A stretch of DNA of 64,000 bases from contig CBDCLG010000014.1 of the NCBI GenBank assembly GCA_965218625.1, positions 1 through 64,000 of the forward strand. Direction: 5' to 3'. The notes beneath the pieces were generated by a model. The model did not search any database and was not told where the DNA came from. It saw only the letters and a program-made list of their open reading frames with translations. The position numbers were made by a program, and so were the translations under genes. This DNA is from Bin5 sp965218625. Its GTDB lineage: Bacteria; Chloroflexota; Anaerolineae; Caldilineales; Caldilineaceae. Of the stretch, positions 45,317-54,785 are shown in pieces. Within the stretch, counting starts at the first letter, position 1. Every line of letters starts with the position of its first letter.

Positions 45317-46126
45317 TCAGAGCGATTTTCCGAGCGGCCGCAACAGTAGCATGCCGTACCCGTAGGCTCGATGCCGTCCTACGCCCCGCGCCAGAAGCTC
45401 GGTGAAGGCTTCCGCGTCGGTGATAGTCAGAGCGCCTGTCATGACAGCGTCCGGGCCTTCGATGGGCGGGGCGCCGCGTCTGCGGATCACGCGGGTTCTC
45501 CGAAAGGACTTGAGGCTTGCCTCTTCCAGTTGCGCTCCACCCCGCCGCTGGAGCTGTTGCCGCAGCCAGTCGGTATAGACTTCCTCTCGACTGCGGGCCA
45601 TTTCTCCTTGTGGGTGCTGGATCGCTTCCCAAAGGAAAGCGTCCCACTCCGTACCCGGATGGCTTGCAGCCCGCTTGGAGCGGCGAATGGTGGGTCGGAC
45701 CAACAGTTCGAAGCCAAGCCGCTGTCCCGGTTTCCACGCGACAGGCATAGGCTTGCCTTTCAACCCGTCCACCTGCAGCACAGCGCATTGCAGCGGGTCG
45801 GCGTATAGCGCGGATGCATCCCGCAGGGCGCCGGCGCCGGCAGAGCCGTAGCCGTAGAGGACGCCGCGCAATCGCCGTGAACCGGATGGTCCACGTTTCC
45901 GGCCGCGCGGCGCGATCATGCGAAAAGGCCTAGGCGCCAGTTCTCCAAAGCTCTCGGTCAGGAGGCAGTGCATGGCGTAGCCTTCATCAAAAGCGCTGCG
46001 GCTCATCATCCGCCTGGACCCGGCCCAACGGTGGAAGGAACGCATGTCTATGTCCGCGCGTATCATCTGCAAGGGCTGTGTGGCCACGGTTTCCGTATCG
46101 ACCGGTCTGTTTTCCTGTGTAGTCAT
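45317..46126 (-). CDS. cas6e: Cas6e, crRNA-processing endoribonuclease
   Basis: The 269-residue protein is the CasE/Cse3 type: HRWAGSRRMMSRSAFDEGYA near the start, with a His typical of the active-site region, and the C-terminal glycine-rich loop GVGRHRAYGYGMLLLRP. It cleaves the pre-crRNA at the base of the repeat hairpin and stays bound as the head of Cascade. It overlaps cas5e by 4 bp and is followed by a 71-bp gap before cas1. It is about 60 residues longer than the E. coli enzyme, partly from a central insertion. Confidence 0.93.
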   Translation of the reverse strand: MTTQENRPVDTETVATQPLQMIRADIDMRSFHRWAGSRRMMSRSAFDEGYAMHCLLTESFGELAPRPFRMIAPRGRKRGPSGSRRLRGVLYGYGSAGAGALRDASALYADPLQCAVLQVDGLKGKPMPVAWKPGQRLGFELLVRPTIRRSKRAASHPGTEWDAFLWEAIQHPQGEMARSREEVYTDWLRQQLQRRGGAQLEEASLKSFRRTRVIRRRGAPPIEGPDAVMTGALTITDAEAFTELLARGVGRHRAYGYGMLLLRPLGKSL

Positions 46127-46887
46127 ATGGGTTGTTTCTCCTCCGGTTGCGGGTCTTCACTGTCGAACGCGGGGAAACGGTGGCGGGGAACGGCGGACTC
46201 GCAGACTCTGCGGCCGCCGCCGTGAAGGCCGGATATCCAGTTTCGCTGGTCAGTCAACATGTACGTCCGGTTGGGATGAATTTCTTCGGCGCCTTCACCT
46301 TCGGGCCAAAGTACGTGGATCGCTGTCGACCGATCGTCCGTTGTGGTGAAGGGCGCTGCCAGCAGCGCGGCCAGGGCCGTATCTCCGTCGCGAAAGCCCT
46401 GAAACAGCGGTGCAGAAGGCAGGCAGGGCTTACGCCCGATGAACAGAGGACGGAAAGGTTGCTCTAATGCCTCTGCCAGCCGCTCTGTTGTCGGTGGGAG
46501 TTCGGGGGGCTGAAGGCGCAGCGCCACCGTAACCCGCATGTCGGTCAGGTAGTCCCGGTAGCGCAGCCAGTTTGTGTAGGAGCCGCCCTCGCGTCCTTCC
46601 GGTGCGCCGCGCGTCGTCCATCCACTATCTCCTTTGGATATTGCGGCCGTCTGAAAGTCGGTCAGCCGCCCTCCGGCCGCTTCCCGGTCTATGCGGGCGG
46701 CGAAGATCAACCGGTCCTGCAAACGTTGATGTTTTTCAGTTTCTGTTCGACGCCATCCCAGGGCGTTGGCCAGCAGGCCGGTGATCATCGAGGAGGACGG
46801 AAACCAGCGGACGACACCGTAGTTGTCGACCGTTTCCCCTCCGAAGGCCATCAGCGGCGCTTCGAGGGCCAGTATCAGGTGGTTCAT
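46123..46887 (-). CDS. cas5e: Cas5e, Cascade subunit
   Basis: The 254-residue RAMP protein (CasD) starts LILALEAPLMAFGGETVDNY with the usual N-terminal strand, then VRWFPSSSMITGLLANALGW, the conserved segment after it, and QDRLIFAARIDREAAG. It caps the 5' handle of the crRNA and contacts Cas8e and Cas7e. It follows cas7e after 1 bp and overlaps cas6e by 4 bp, so the three are tightly coupled. Length is slightly above the E. coli protein. Confidence 0.94.
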   Translation of the reverse strand: MNHLILALEAPLMAFGGETVDNYGVVRWFPSSSMITGLLANALGWRRTETEKHQRLQDRLIFAARIDREAAGGRLTDFQTAAISKGDSGWTTRGAPEGREGGSYTNWLRYRDYLTDMRVTVALRLQPPELPPTTERLAEALEQPFRPLFIGRKPCLPSAPLFQGFRDGDTALAALLAAPFTTTDDRSTAIHVLWPEGEGAEEIHPNRTYMLTDQRNWISGLHGGGRRVCESAVPRHRFPAFDSEDPQPEEKQPI

Positions 46888-46888
46888 G

Positions 46889-48064
46889 CTAGACCGCCTT
46901 TCCGGATTCGACAGCCCCTGCGGCCCAGGAGGCCAGGTCGTCCAGGCAAAGGCGGGGGGTGTTGGCGATGTCGCAGTCGGCGATGGACATCAGCCGGCGA
47001 GCCTCACGCGTGCCATAGGCGTCATCGAGTTTGGTCAGGTACGAAGCCGTCGCCGCGACAGCCGCGGCCGTCTGGGCGTCGACAGGCTCGCGGAAGGAGT
47101 TGGCCAGGCTGCGCGGCTGTCGTGACCCGATCTCGACCAGCATCAGGTCGGCATAGGCGTAAGGAGCGGTTGACCCCAGCTTGGCGCCGGGAGAAACAGT
47201 GGCGATAAGGTGAATAAGGTGTTCGACGACCTTTGCGCCCAATGTTCTGTCTGTGTTGCCCCAAACCTCCGGGGCACATCCCTCCAGGTTCGAGACCAGG
47301 CCGGGCACGTCCACCACGACATAGCCGTAGAAGAGACCTGCTGTCAGCTCGGTATCGCCGATATGGGCTGCCCCGGCATCCTCTTCGTCGTGTTGCAGGT
47401 CGTCGACGACGGAGAAGTAGTCGCTCTCGCTTTCCTCGGCATGGACGGTGAAGGCGTGTGCCACATGGACGGCTGCGTCGATGTTGGCGGCAGGATCTGA
47501 AGTGACCATGCGACCAAAAAGCGCGCTTTCCAGTCCACCCGGTAGGGCGGCCTCCTGCCGGAAGGCTTTGAAATTACCGCGTTCCGCTTTGCCGAAGAGA
47601 TCCTTCGCGCTCTGTCCAGCGGCCTTGGCGTCGCGCGCGTTAGCGCGCCCGATGGCGGCGGCCCTTGCCCGCAGGTATTCCACTTCGGGCAGGCCGAGCA
47701 GAAGGGGCTGACGACCGCTCTCGCTGGTGCCGCTGCTGCCGTATACGCCTACGTTGAACTCATTCTCGATCGCGTCCAAAACGGCTTCGTCGAACTCGCC
47801 GTCCTCCCGCAGCGGCTGAATCACAGAGCGGTCAACGACATTGCGGGAACGGATTGCCTTGGCCCCGTCGGCGATGTTGTGGATGGCAAATTCATCGTCA
47901 GCCACGCGCCAGTGCCGCTTGAGGCACTGGGAGGATATGCGGGTGCGGACCGCGCCACCGAAGGGCATACGCTTTGCCAGACCGCTGTCGTCGCGATTGA
48001 GCAGGGCGGCCGGATAGGAGTGAAGGGTGTGAATCTGTACGAAACGTGAAACGGACATGTTCAT
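46889..48064 (-). CDS. cas7e: Cas7e, Cascade backbone subunit
   Basis: The 391-residue CasC protein starts at 48064 after AAAGGAACT. The N-terminal RFVQIHTLHSYPAALLNRDD and GGAVRTRISSQCLKRHWR are diagnostic of I-E Cas7. Six copies form the helical backbone that holds the crRNA spacer. A later segment with HVAHAFTVHAEESESDYFSV and LFYGYVVVD completes the family pattern. It lies 33 bp after cse2. Confidence 0.96.
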   Translation of the reverse strand: MNMSVSRFVQIHTLHSYPAALLNRDDSGLAKRMPFGGAVRTRISSQCLKRHWRVADDEFAIHNIADGAKAIRSRNVVDRSVIQPLREDGEFDEAVLDAIENEFNVGVYGSSGTSESGRQPLLLGLPEVEYLRARAAAIGRANARDAKAAGQSAKDLFGKAERGNFKAFRQEAALPGGLESALFGRMVTSDPAANIDAAVHVAHAFTVHAEESESDYFSVVDDLQHDEEDAGAAHIGDTELTAGLFYGYVVVDVPGLVSNLEGCAPEVWGNTDRTLGAKVVEHLIHLIATVSPGAKLGSTAPYAYADLMLVEIGSRQPRSLANSFREPVDAQTAAAVAATASYLTKLDDAYGTREARRLMSIADCDIANTPRLCLDDLASWAAGAVESGKAV

Positions 48065-48097
48065 AGTTCCTTTCGCAGTTAAGCGGTCAAAAGAGGT

Positions 48098-48694
48098 TCA
48101 TTCTGAGGGTGTGTTTTGCCGTTCAGTCCTGAAGTACTCGCGGGCGATGCGGCGCCGCGCCCGTTCGGCGGCCTCTTCGTTGTAGCCATCGTTGAGAATA
48201 AAGGAAGCCATCTCCCGCCAGTTGAAAGGCTGGCCAGCGGCAGCCAGCATTCGAAAGAGTCGCGCAAGCAGCGAACGCAGGATCGGCCCGCGAGCGGTCA
48301 ACAGGCGATTCAGGCGTGACTCGCTGTAGTAGGCGGCGGTGCGCTGACTATCGCCGCCGCAGTAGAGAGCCCGGCCGACTGGCATCTCAAAGTCATGTGC
48401 TGTGCGGCCGTCGCCCGAGCCGGTCGGAGTCATCACTGCAATGCCATGCAGGATGAGCGCCCACTTGTCCTCAATCTTCTGGCTGCCCAGCAACTCGTGC
48501 TGGGCCAGCAGGCGCCAGACAACCGCCGCGTCGGGCGCGTTGGGGTCCATGCGCCGAAGTTCGGCCAGGTCCCGGCGAAGAAAGTTTTCGTTGGCCATTT
48601 CATGGGCAAGAGAGACAGCGATCACTCCCCAACTCGCGGGCCGGCGCTTGCGTGTTGGCGGGCTGCCGCTGTCAACAGTATCAGTTGTCATCAT
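48098..48694 (-). CDS. cse2: Cse2 (CasB), Cascade small subunit
   Basis: The 198-residue, mainly helical protein has LRRMDPNAPDAAVVWRLLAQ in the N-terminal half and RALYCGGDSQRTAAYYSESR and LNRLLTARG in the second half, all typical of I-E Cse2. Two copies stabilise the crRNA and the displaced DNA strand. The start overlaps the stop of cas8e by 4 bp (48691-48694). Confidence 0.93.
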   Translation of the reverse strand: MMTTDTVDSGSPPTRKRRPASWGVIAVSLAHEMANENFLRRDLAELRRMDPNAPDAAVVWRLLAQHELLGSQKIEDKWALILHGIAVMTPTGSGDGRTAHDFEMPVGRALYCGGDSQRTAAYYSESRLNRLLTARGPILRSLLARLFRMLAAAGQPFNWREMASFILNDGYNEEAAERARRRIAREYFRTERQNTPSE

Positions 48695-50280
48695 TCCTCA
48701 TCTCCTTCATCTGGATTGTCAAAAAGGAAGGGCAATCCCTGCGCCCCCCGGATTCTTCCTTCGAAGAGACTTTCGGCGTTGGCGCGGGCGCGATAGCGGT
48801 GGATGGCGGGACAGGGCAGCGCCTCCTGGGCCTCCTGCAGGATTCTGCGCGCCCGGCTGATGGTGCCGTTCTCGTCATTCAGCAGCCACTCTCGGCGGAT
48901 GCGGCGGCGCGCTCCGCTGTCCTCGCTTTCAAACTCGGCCTGTAAGCCCTCGAAGAAGCGGGCATCAACGAACTCGTCGAGCCTGTTGAGCCAGGGGCGG
49001 GCAAGGACGCGATGTTCAGGGCTGACATTGGTGCTATCGCCCCGGGCCGCGAAGACCTGAATCGCGTGGCTGAGGATGCGCTGGAGCGTGCCGATGTTTT
49101 CGATGCGCTCCCGCGCTACGCGGCCCAGTTCATCCATGCTCTCGCGCCGCATCAGCGCCCTCTTGGCTTTGGCGCCGATTGGGATGATGCGTTCGTAATA
49201 GCCTTCGGTCTTGCCCTGCCCCCTCACCAACGCACGCGCAAGAAGCAGGGTCGGCGCGGACGAGGTTTTTTCGGAGTTGGTTGGTCGCAAGAGAGCGGGC
49301 TGCTCCCAGTTCGCGGAAGTGAGGTATTCGATCACTCTCCTGTAGGTAAATCCTCCGCTGGCAAGAGTCAGAGCTTTATTCTCCTTTGTGTTGACGGGCA
49401 TCCAGGGGTCGCCGGTGACGCCGTTCAGGTTTTTTGCTTCGATCCGGGCTGCTTTCGAGCTCGTTCTGAGAGCATACAGACGGCCGGCAGGGTCAAGACA
49501 TAAGCGAATGCGCCGGCAGATCTCGATATAGTACGGATTTAACTGGTCTGAGAGCAATGACTCGCTCTTGGTCCCGTCCCATGGGCGGGTCCACAGGAGC
49601 GAGATGCCATCCTCGATCATGGGATAGTCGGCGACCAAGGAGGCGTGCGTCTCGAACAGCCTGGCTATGTCACGGCGCAAATGGGCTCCGGGTCTTGTGG
49701 AAGGTGTGAGCGAGAAGGCTGCCCGGCTGCCCAACCCGCCGTTCATCTTCGAGATCCCGTAGTTGCCGGCGCCACTGAAGCCCTCCATCGTCTGCAGCGT
49801 GATCAGGGCGAAGATCCAGTCGTCCGCTTCAGCCTGTGCGGCCACAGCTGACTTGATGTCGTGATTCTTGGAAAGAACCAGCATATCCAAAGCATCGGGA
49901 GTTGGGACAGGGGTCTTGTAATCCTTCAGCTTATCGTCCGACCTTGCCGGCGGCTGCATAAAGGCGGGGCGGGTGATTTCTTCAATCACCAGGCGCCATG
50001 GCTCGTCATCCGGGAATTCCGGGGTCAGGCCGCGGATCAACTCCAGCCACTGCCCTGGATCTTTCGGCGGCTCGCTCATCCCTGCCTTGTGCAGTGCCAT
50101 TACGCCCAGCTGGACGAGGAAAGCGTGCCAGGCGTGGCGCTGGTGGGGCCTGAGCGCGGGGAATGCGGTTACCTGATCCTGAATCATCAAGGCAAAGGTT
50201 TCCGGCAAAGTCGCGTGGGCTAGCGACCCACCTGATGTAGTGATTCTTATGATAGGATCCATCAGGATGTTATCAACCAC
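48691..50280 (-). CDS. cas8e: Cas8e (Cse1/CasA), Cascade large subunit
   Basis: The 529-residue protein recognises the PAM and starts DNA unwinding, then recruits Cas3. Typical features are the N-terminal helical block (LRPHQRHAWHAFLVQLGVMA), MLVLSKNHDIKSAVAAQAEA, GFSGAGNYGISKMNGGLGSR (the L1-loop region) and GDPWMPVNTKENKALTL. The start is taken as the GTG at 50280, 10 bp after AAGGAGG; an ATG six codons later is too far from it. It is the first gene of the Cascade operon, and a 520-bp gap separates it from cas3. Confidence 0.94.
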   Translation of the reverse strand: MVDNILMDPIIRITTSGGSLAHATLPETFALMIQDQVTAFPALRPHQRHAWHAFLVQLGVMALHKAGMSEPPKDPGQWLELIRGLTPEFPDDEPWRLVIEEITRPAFMQPPARSDDKLKDYKTPVPTPDALDMLVLSKNHDIKSAVAAQAEADDWIFALITLQTMEGFSGAGNYGISKMNGGLGSRAAFSLTPSTRPGAHLRRDIARLFETHASLVADYPMIEDGISLLWTRPWDGTKSESLLSDQLNPYYIEICRRIRLCLDPAGRLYALRTSSKAARIEAKNLNGVTGDPWMPVNTKENKALTLASGGFTYRRVIEYLTSANWEQPALLRPTNSEKTSSAPTLLLARALVRGQGKTEGYYERIIPIGAKAKRALMRRESMDELGRVARERIENIGTLQRILSHAIQVFAARGDSTNVSPEHRVLARPWLNRLDEFVDARFFEGLQAEFESEDSGARRRIRREWLLNDENGTISRARRILQEAQEALPCPAIHRYRARANAESLFEGRIRGAQGLPFLFDNPDEGDEE

Positions 50281-50664
50281 TTGACATTGACCTCCTTACT
50301 GCGATACTCTGCCTCCGAAAACGTAGAGACTTTGTAAATGAAGTATGGACAACTTCAGTCTCTATCGAAGAGTGGCTGCTATTGTACGTCATACCAATGT
50401 CGAATTGTGACCCTGCAGGACAGAAGTGCCTCCGACACTGCCTGGACAAGGAGATTCGTGAAACTTCCTGGATCGTTTTTTCCCAGACGAGAATCTGCTC
50501 CACAGTAGAATTGCCTCCGAGAGGATTAGGGGACATAAAGGGTTCGTTCCATTAGACTAAGTATTTAACAAACTTGATCGCTGAACAGGGTAGCATATTG
50601 GATGGTCAGCTGTCAACAGTAAACAAGCCTCAGTCGCCGATCGCTAACGAAACGCAAACAATAG

Positions 50665-50753
50665 TACTGCCCCGTACATGCGGGGATAGACCGACTTACT
50701 CTAACGGAATCTCGAACAAGAGAAACATTTCCCCGCACACGCGGGGTTATATG
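50665..50753 (+). CRISPR. Two-repeat degenerate mini-array between cas3 and cas8e
   Basis: 50665-50692 and 50726-50753 each resemble the sense form of the repeat. The first keeps GCGGGGATAGACC; the second keeps the core CCCCGCACACGCGGGG. They flank exactly 33 bp (50693-50725), the normal spacer length. Both repeats can still form the stem needed by Cas6e, and both have decayed flanks. The orientation is rightward, opposite to the main array and the cas genes. A weak TTGATC-N16-TATTGG (50574-50601) could serve as promoter. The rest of 50281-50664 holds no gene I can support. It could be a relic or a crRNA-like regulator of cas expression. Confidence 0.75.
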
Positions 50754-50800
50754 GGGTGCCAGCCCTGCGTGTCAAGAGTTACCTTATACAAGCTCCGCCA

Positions 50801-53497
50801 TTAGAGCCGCGATAACCCCAGGCGGTCGTAGCGGAAACGCCTGTCTCCAATCCTGAACTCTATTCCACCTTCGTTGGCCGTCCAGGGGACCGGATCCTCA
50901 CCCGTAAGTCCATGCGCCATGCGGCCGGGGATCACGATCTGCTCAATTGTGTAGTCGTCGGCAAAGGGGCTGGGGGCTGCCGGCTCCAGGCCGATCTCTA
51001 CGCCCTCATCCCCCAGCCTCGTGCGAATCCTCATCTCCGCATCGGGGAATACGACATCGCGATTGTCCTCGTAGAAGGATCTGTCCCAGCGCAAGATCAC
51101 CTGCGTGGCGGTCAGGTTGTCAGCGATGAAGGCGCCCTCAATTCTATTAGCGTGCTCGGCCCAGTCCTCTCCCATTCCTGCAGAGATGGCGTTGAGGACA
51201 TCAGGATGTGTGGCGCGTTCAACCAGTTGCCGGTTCATCTGGGGGATAATCCAGGGCGAACCGGCGGCTGCATGTTCATCGATTAGCCGCCTCGTGGCCT
51301 CCAGGATGCGTAGGTCTTCGTAGACGAAGCCATTCGGACCGAGGCCGTTGGTATCTCGTCTGCGTGTAAGCAAGGGCGAGAGATCGGCATCAGTCGGTAC
51401 CAGAACGAGGCAAGCAGGGCGGCGATAGTTTTCGGGGCGGTCGGTGCGTTGGTGCCGGTGGAGTCTGCCGATCCGCTGCAGCAGGACATCCATCGGGCAA
51501 AGATCCGTGATCAGCAGGTCGGCATCGATGTCCAGCGACTGTTCCAGCGTCTGCGTTCCGACGACTATGCGTCCTCCGGGTTTCCGCTTCCTGCCGATCT
51601 GTTCCTCCACCGCTTCGTCCAGGTGTCTGCGGTCCTCGGCTGCATACCTGCCGTGGTGGGTAGCGGGCACGCCGTTGCAGGTGAAGAGCAATCCGGATTC
51701 TGCTGAATCTTCCTGCACCGTCCGGGCCATCTCCTCCACGGCGTGCTGGGTCTGAACCGCGTGCCCCACGGTATTTCGGATGATGAGAATCTTGGCCCCA
51801 AGCCGCGCTGCCGCGACCGCGCGCTCCGCCACCGAGGCAAACTCCTCCATTTCTGCTATTGCTTCAACCTGAACCGTCTTGCTCCGGCCGCCCTCTCCCA
51901 CCTTGATAAGCTGTTCTTGCTTCTCCCCACGCGTTGTGATGGCCGGGTAGCGGGCCGCGATTGCTTCGTCCAGCGAGATGCTGTCGCCAGCAGCAACCCG
52001 ACCAGGCGCAGACAGTCGCTGCCGGGCAACCGAACCGAGGGTGGCCGACATAAGACAGGCGTAGCCGCCGGCGCCTAGATGGGCTTCCAGCAGGTGTTCA
52101 AGGATAGCGCGCATATATTGATCTGAAGCGTGGACCTCGTCGACCACCAACAGACTGCGGGCCAGGCAAGCTGCGCGCACATGCGCGTGACGCACCTGCA
52201 AGGCAGCCATCATCGCCTGGTCGATCGTTCCCACCGCGATCTGGGCCGCCAGGAAGCGCTTGGCGCTCTCTGCCGCCCAGCGGCGCTTGATAACCGCGTC
52301 GCCGGCACTGTGCTGGTCATCCCACAATACTTCGAACCGTGGAAGGCGTTGACCCGTGGCAGAGCCGACCTGCAGGTGGCCGGGAACTGCCAAGACAACT
52401 TCAGGTGTGTTGCCATCTGGATACATATTGCGGACGAAATTCGTTACGCGCTTATGTATCTGTGTCGCTGCCGTGCGGGTCGGGAGGGCGAAGTAAAGGC
52501 CGTCGACGAGACCCGCCTGAAACATGCGGCCAAAGCGCCACAGAGCCGCCTCGGTCTTGCCCGACCCTGTCTCCGATTCAATGATGATTAACTGTTCGTC
52601 CAATGGGAGATTCACGGTCTTCGTCTGCATGGCGTTGGGAACACCATCAATATCGAACAGCGCCGCAAAATCGGGCAACTCCTGTAAAGCGCTTCGCTGT
52701 TTCTCAAGATTCAAACCGATTTCTGAGACTGCCTTTCTGGCCCGCCCACGCGCCCTTTGGATGTAATCCTCCAGGGGCCGGTCACAGAATTCGAAGAGCC
52801 GGTCATCGGAGCCAAGCCAGTCTGCCAACGTGCACAGACCGAGGAACATGTGCTGAAAGGCAGGGGCAGACGGCAAAGGTGCGGCTCCAACTGCAAAGGC
52901 GGCAGGAAACCAGTTGCGTACCAGCCGGAAGATGTGTTTGAGACAGTGGCGCGGGTTGATGTTTCCTATGGGCCGCCAACCGGCTGGATTGGCTGCGTAG
53001 TTGGCGGAGAGATTAAGCGGAGAGCCATGATGTGAAAGCGCTGCGACCAGCAGGCCGCTTGCAGTTGCCCCGCCTTCGTTGTCCCATTCCAAAAGTCCTG
53101 CGGCTTCCAGCTCATCCGAAAACCACTCCGCCGTCTTGTCGTCTTTCCACTCCAGCACAGGCACGAGGTCCGTGATGTGTCCCATACGCGGCGGTTTTCT
53201 GCTGTTCTGGGGGAAATCTTCGTTCCGCCAGATCTGCGTCTGAAAGCCGATATTCACCTTGCCAATATCATGCAGCGCGACGAGCACACACAGCCGCGCG
53301 ACCGTCACCGCATCAAGGTCATCCAGATTGGCGGTTCGGGCAAGTCGTTTGCGGATTGTGGGCTGCTCCAGCAAGGCCTCGAAGCAGGCCGCCACATCGG
53401 CAAGATGGTGCTCGAGCAGGTGTATGCGCTCATTGTCCGTTCTGTCTGCCTTTCCCCAATGTCGCTGCGTGTAAACAGGAGGAGTCCTGGCTTTCAT
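50801..53497 (-). CDS. cas3: Cas3, CRISPR helicase-nuclease
   Basis: The 898-residue protein starts at the ATG at 53497 (MKARTPPVYTQRHWGK); an upstream TTG adds ten residues without features. The HD nuclease domain has HH (30-31), HDIGK (His 76, Asp 77) and SHHG (155-158). The SF2 helicase has Walker A SGKT (312-315), DEVH (453-456) and SAT (484-486). The C-terminal domain is complete. Cas3 is recruited by Cascade to a bound target and degrades it. It is transcribed in the same direction as the Cascade operon but separated from it by the mini-array. Confidence 0.97.
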   Translation of the reverse strand: MKARTPPVYTQRHWGKADRTDNERIHLLEHHLADVAACFEALLEQPTIRKRLARTANLDDLDAVTVARLCVLVALHDIGKVNIGFQTQIWRNEDFPQNSRKPPRMGHITDLVPVLEWKDDKTAEWFSDELEAAGLLEWDNEGGATASGLLVAALSHHGSPLNLSANYAANPAGWRPIGNINPRHCLKHIFRLVRNWFPAAFAVGAAPLPSAPAFQHMFLGLCTLADWLGSDDRLFEFCDRPLEDYIQRARGRARKAVSEIGLNLEKQRSALQELPDFAALFDIDGVPNAMQTKTVNLPLDEQLIIIESETGSGKTEAALWRFGRMFQAGLVDGLYFALPTRTAATQIHKRVTNFVRNMYPDGNTPEVVLAVPGHLQVGSATGQRLPRFEVLWDDQHSAGDAVIKRRWAAESAKRFLAAQIAVGTIDQAMMAALQVRHAHVRAACLARSLLVVDEVHASDQYMRAILEHLLEAHLGAGGYACLMSATLGSVARQRLSAPGRVAAGDSISLDEAIAARYPAITTRGEKQEQLIKVGEGGRSKTVQVEAIAEMEEFASVAERAVAAARLGAKILIIRNTVGHAVQTQHAVEEMARTVQEDSAESGLLFTCNGVPATHHGRYAAEDRRHLDEAVEEQIGRKRKPGGRIVVGTQTLEQSLDIDADLLITDLCPMDVLLQRIGRLHRHQRTDRPENYRRPACLVLVPTDADLSPLLTRRRDTNGLGPNGFVYEDLRILEATRRLIDEHAAAGSPWIIPQMNRQLVERATHPDVLNAISAGMGEDWAEHANRIEGAFIADNLTATQVILRWDRSFYEDNRDVVFPDAEMRIRTRLGDEGVEIGLEPAAPSPFADDYTIEQIVIPGRMAHGLTGEDPVPWTANEGGIEFRIGDRRFRYDRLGLSRL

Positions 53498-53702
53498 CTT
53501 TCTTTTGCCCCCGGCTAAGTTATACAAGGATTTCAGGGTACTAAAGGACTTCTGCTGTGAGAAAAAGTGCCGAGGGCCGACCGAAGTAGAAATGACGCCA
53601 CCTCCCCCACCTTGACACCGCCGCGCCGGGCGTGTACCGTATTCCGGCGGGGGTCAACTATGCGTCCGGCGGACGGGCTGGAGCGACTGAGGGGGCGGCA
53701 TT

Positions 53703-54692
53703 ATGTCACACAAGCGGAGGGTTTTCGTTCTGGCGGCGGGCGTGGCGCTGCTGTTGGCGCTGGGCGTTTCGCAGCTGCAGGCGCAGTCGCCGCTGACGCT
53801 GGAGGGGCTGTCGGAGCGGATCAGCGAGTTGGCGCGCACGGTGTCGACGCTGCGCAGGAACAGCGCGACGAAGAGCGAGGTCAGAGCGGTCACAAACCAG
53901 GTCGCGACACTGGAAGCGCGGCTGGACGAGACGCCCACGGCGACGCCGACCCCCGAAGCGCCGACGGCAACGGCAACGCCGACCGGGACGCCGGCGGCAA
54001 CCGCGACAGCAACATTGACGGCCACGCCGCTCGCGGCCAGGGAAAGGTCGACGCAGGATGTCGCCTTTGTTACGACGAGGGGCAGGATGAATATCCGCAG
54101 CGGGCCGGGCACGAACTACGAGATCGCGGGCACGGTCGGGGCCGGCACGCGGCTGGCCATCACGGGCAAGAACGAAGCCGGCGGCTGGTGGCGCGTCGAC
54201 TTCCAGGGCGAGCACGCCTGGATCTACGCGCCCTTTGTGGATGCAACCAACGGCGAGACGGTCGAGGTGGTGGTCACGCCGGCGCTGCCGACGCCGGCGC
54301 CGGCGCCGCAACCGACGGCAACGCCGTTCGTTGCGGGCAGCAACGATGACCTTGCGCTCTATCTGCTCGAAAAGGACAACGAGCCAACGGCCAGCCTGCA
54401 GGAGGAGTGGAACGCCATGAGCCAGCAGGAGCGGGATGAGCTGGTGCAGACCGGCAGAGTCATGCTCGAGACAACGGCCGAATACTGCAACATGCCGGCG
54501 GCGGACACGGCGGAGATGATCGACCAATACGGGCAGCGCCTGGACGACGCCGGCTGGTCGGCCGGCCAGGGGACAAGGGCCAGGGCGGCGCTGATGCTGA
54601 TGCTGAACTCGACTGGAGAGGCTGACAGTTCGCGCGCAGGCTGCGAGGCCTGGCTGAACGATGCAGTGAATACGCAGATCGCCAACCAGTAG
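53703..54692 (+). CDS. Secreted protein with one SH3b domain
   Basis: The 329-residue protein has a signal peptide (residues 1-27, cleaved near LQAQS), a helical, probably coiled-coil segment (about 30-75: LSERISELARTVSTLRRNSA), a Thr-Pro-Ala linker, an SH3b domain (about 120-180: GRMNIRSGPGTNYEIAGTVG and WWRVDFQGEHAWIYAPFV) and a helical C-terminal domain with two Cys. The coiled coil suggests oligomers. Like the SH3b proteins at 1825 and 4646 it is likely a surface or wall binder. GAGGGGGCGGC precedes the ATG. It is divergent from cas3. Confidence 0.85.
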   Translation: MSHKRRVFVLAAGVALLLALGVSQLQAQSPLTLEGLSERISELARTVSTLRRNSATKSEVRAVTNQVATLEARLDETPTATPTPEAPTATATPTGTPAATATATLTATPLAARERSTQDVAFVTTRGRMNIRSGPGTNYEIAGTVGAGTRLAITGKNEAGGWWRVDFQGEHAWIYAPFVDATNGETVEVVVTPALPTPAPAPQPTATPFVAGSNDDLALYLLEKDNEPTASLQEEWNAMSQQERDELVQTGRVMLETTAEYCNMPAADTAEMIDQYGQRLDDAGWSAGQGTRARAALMLMLNSTGEADSSRAGCEAWLNDAVNTQIANQ

Positions 54693-54785
54693 GGGACCGC
54701 CTCCCGCCTGGCGCGTGACGCTTTGCCGCGGCCGCGGGCCGGGCGGGGCAATGGCGGTGTGATGCCGCTACCGCTACCGCTGCCG

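Noticed and set aside
50273..50536. 87-codon leftward frame upstream of cas8e
   Set aside because: It has no ribosome site or recognisable motif, and it overlaps the cas8e ribosome site and start.
50693..50725. Nine-base match (CTAACGGAA) between the mini-array spacer and the repeats at about 25950 and 37180
   Set aside because: It lies outside the seed and a match of this length is expected by chance in 64 kb.
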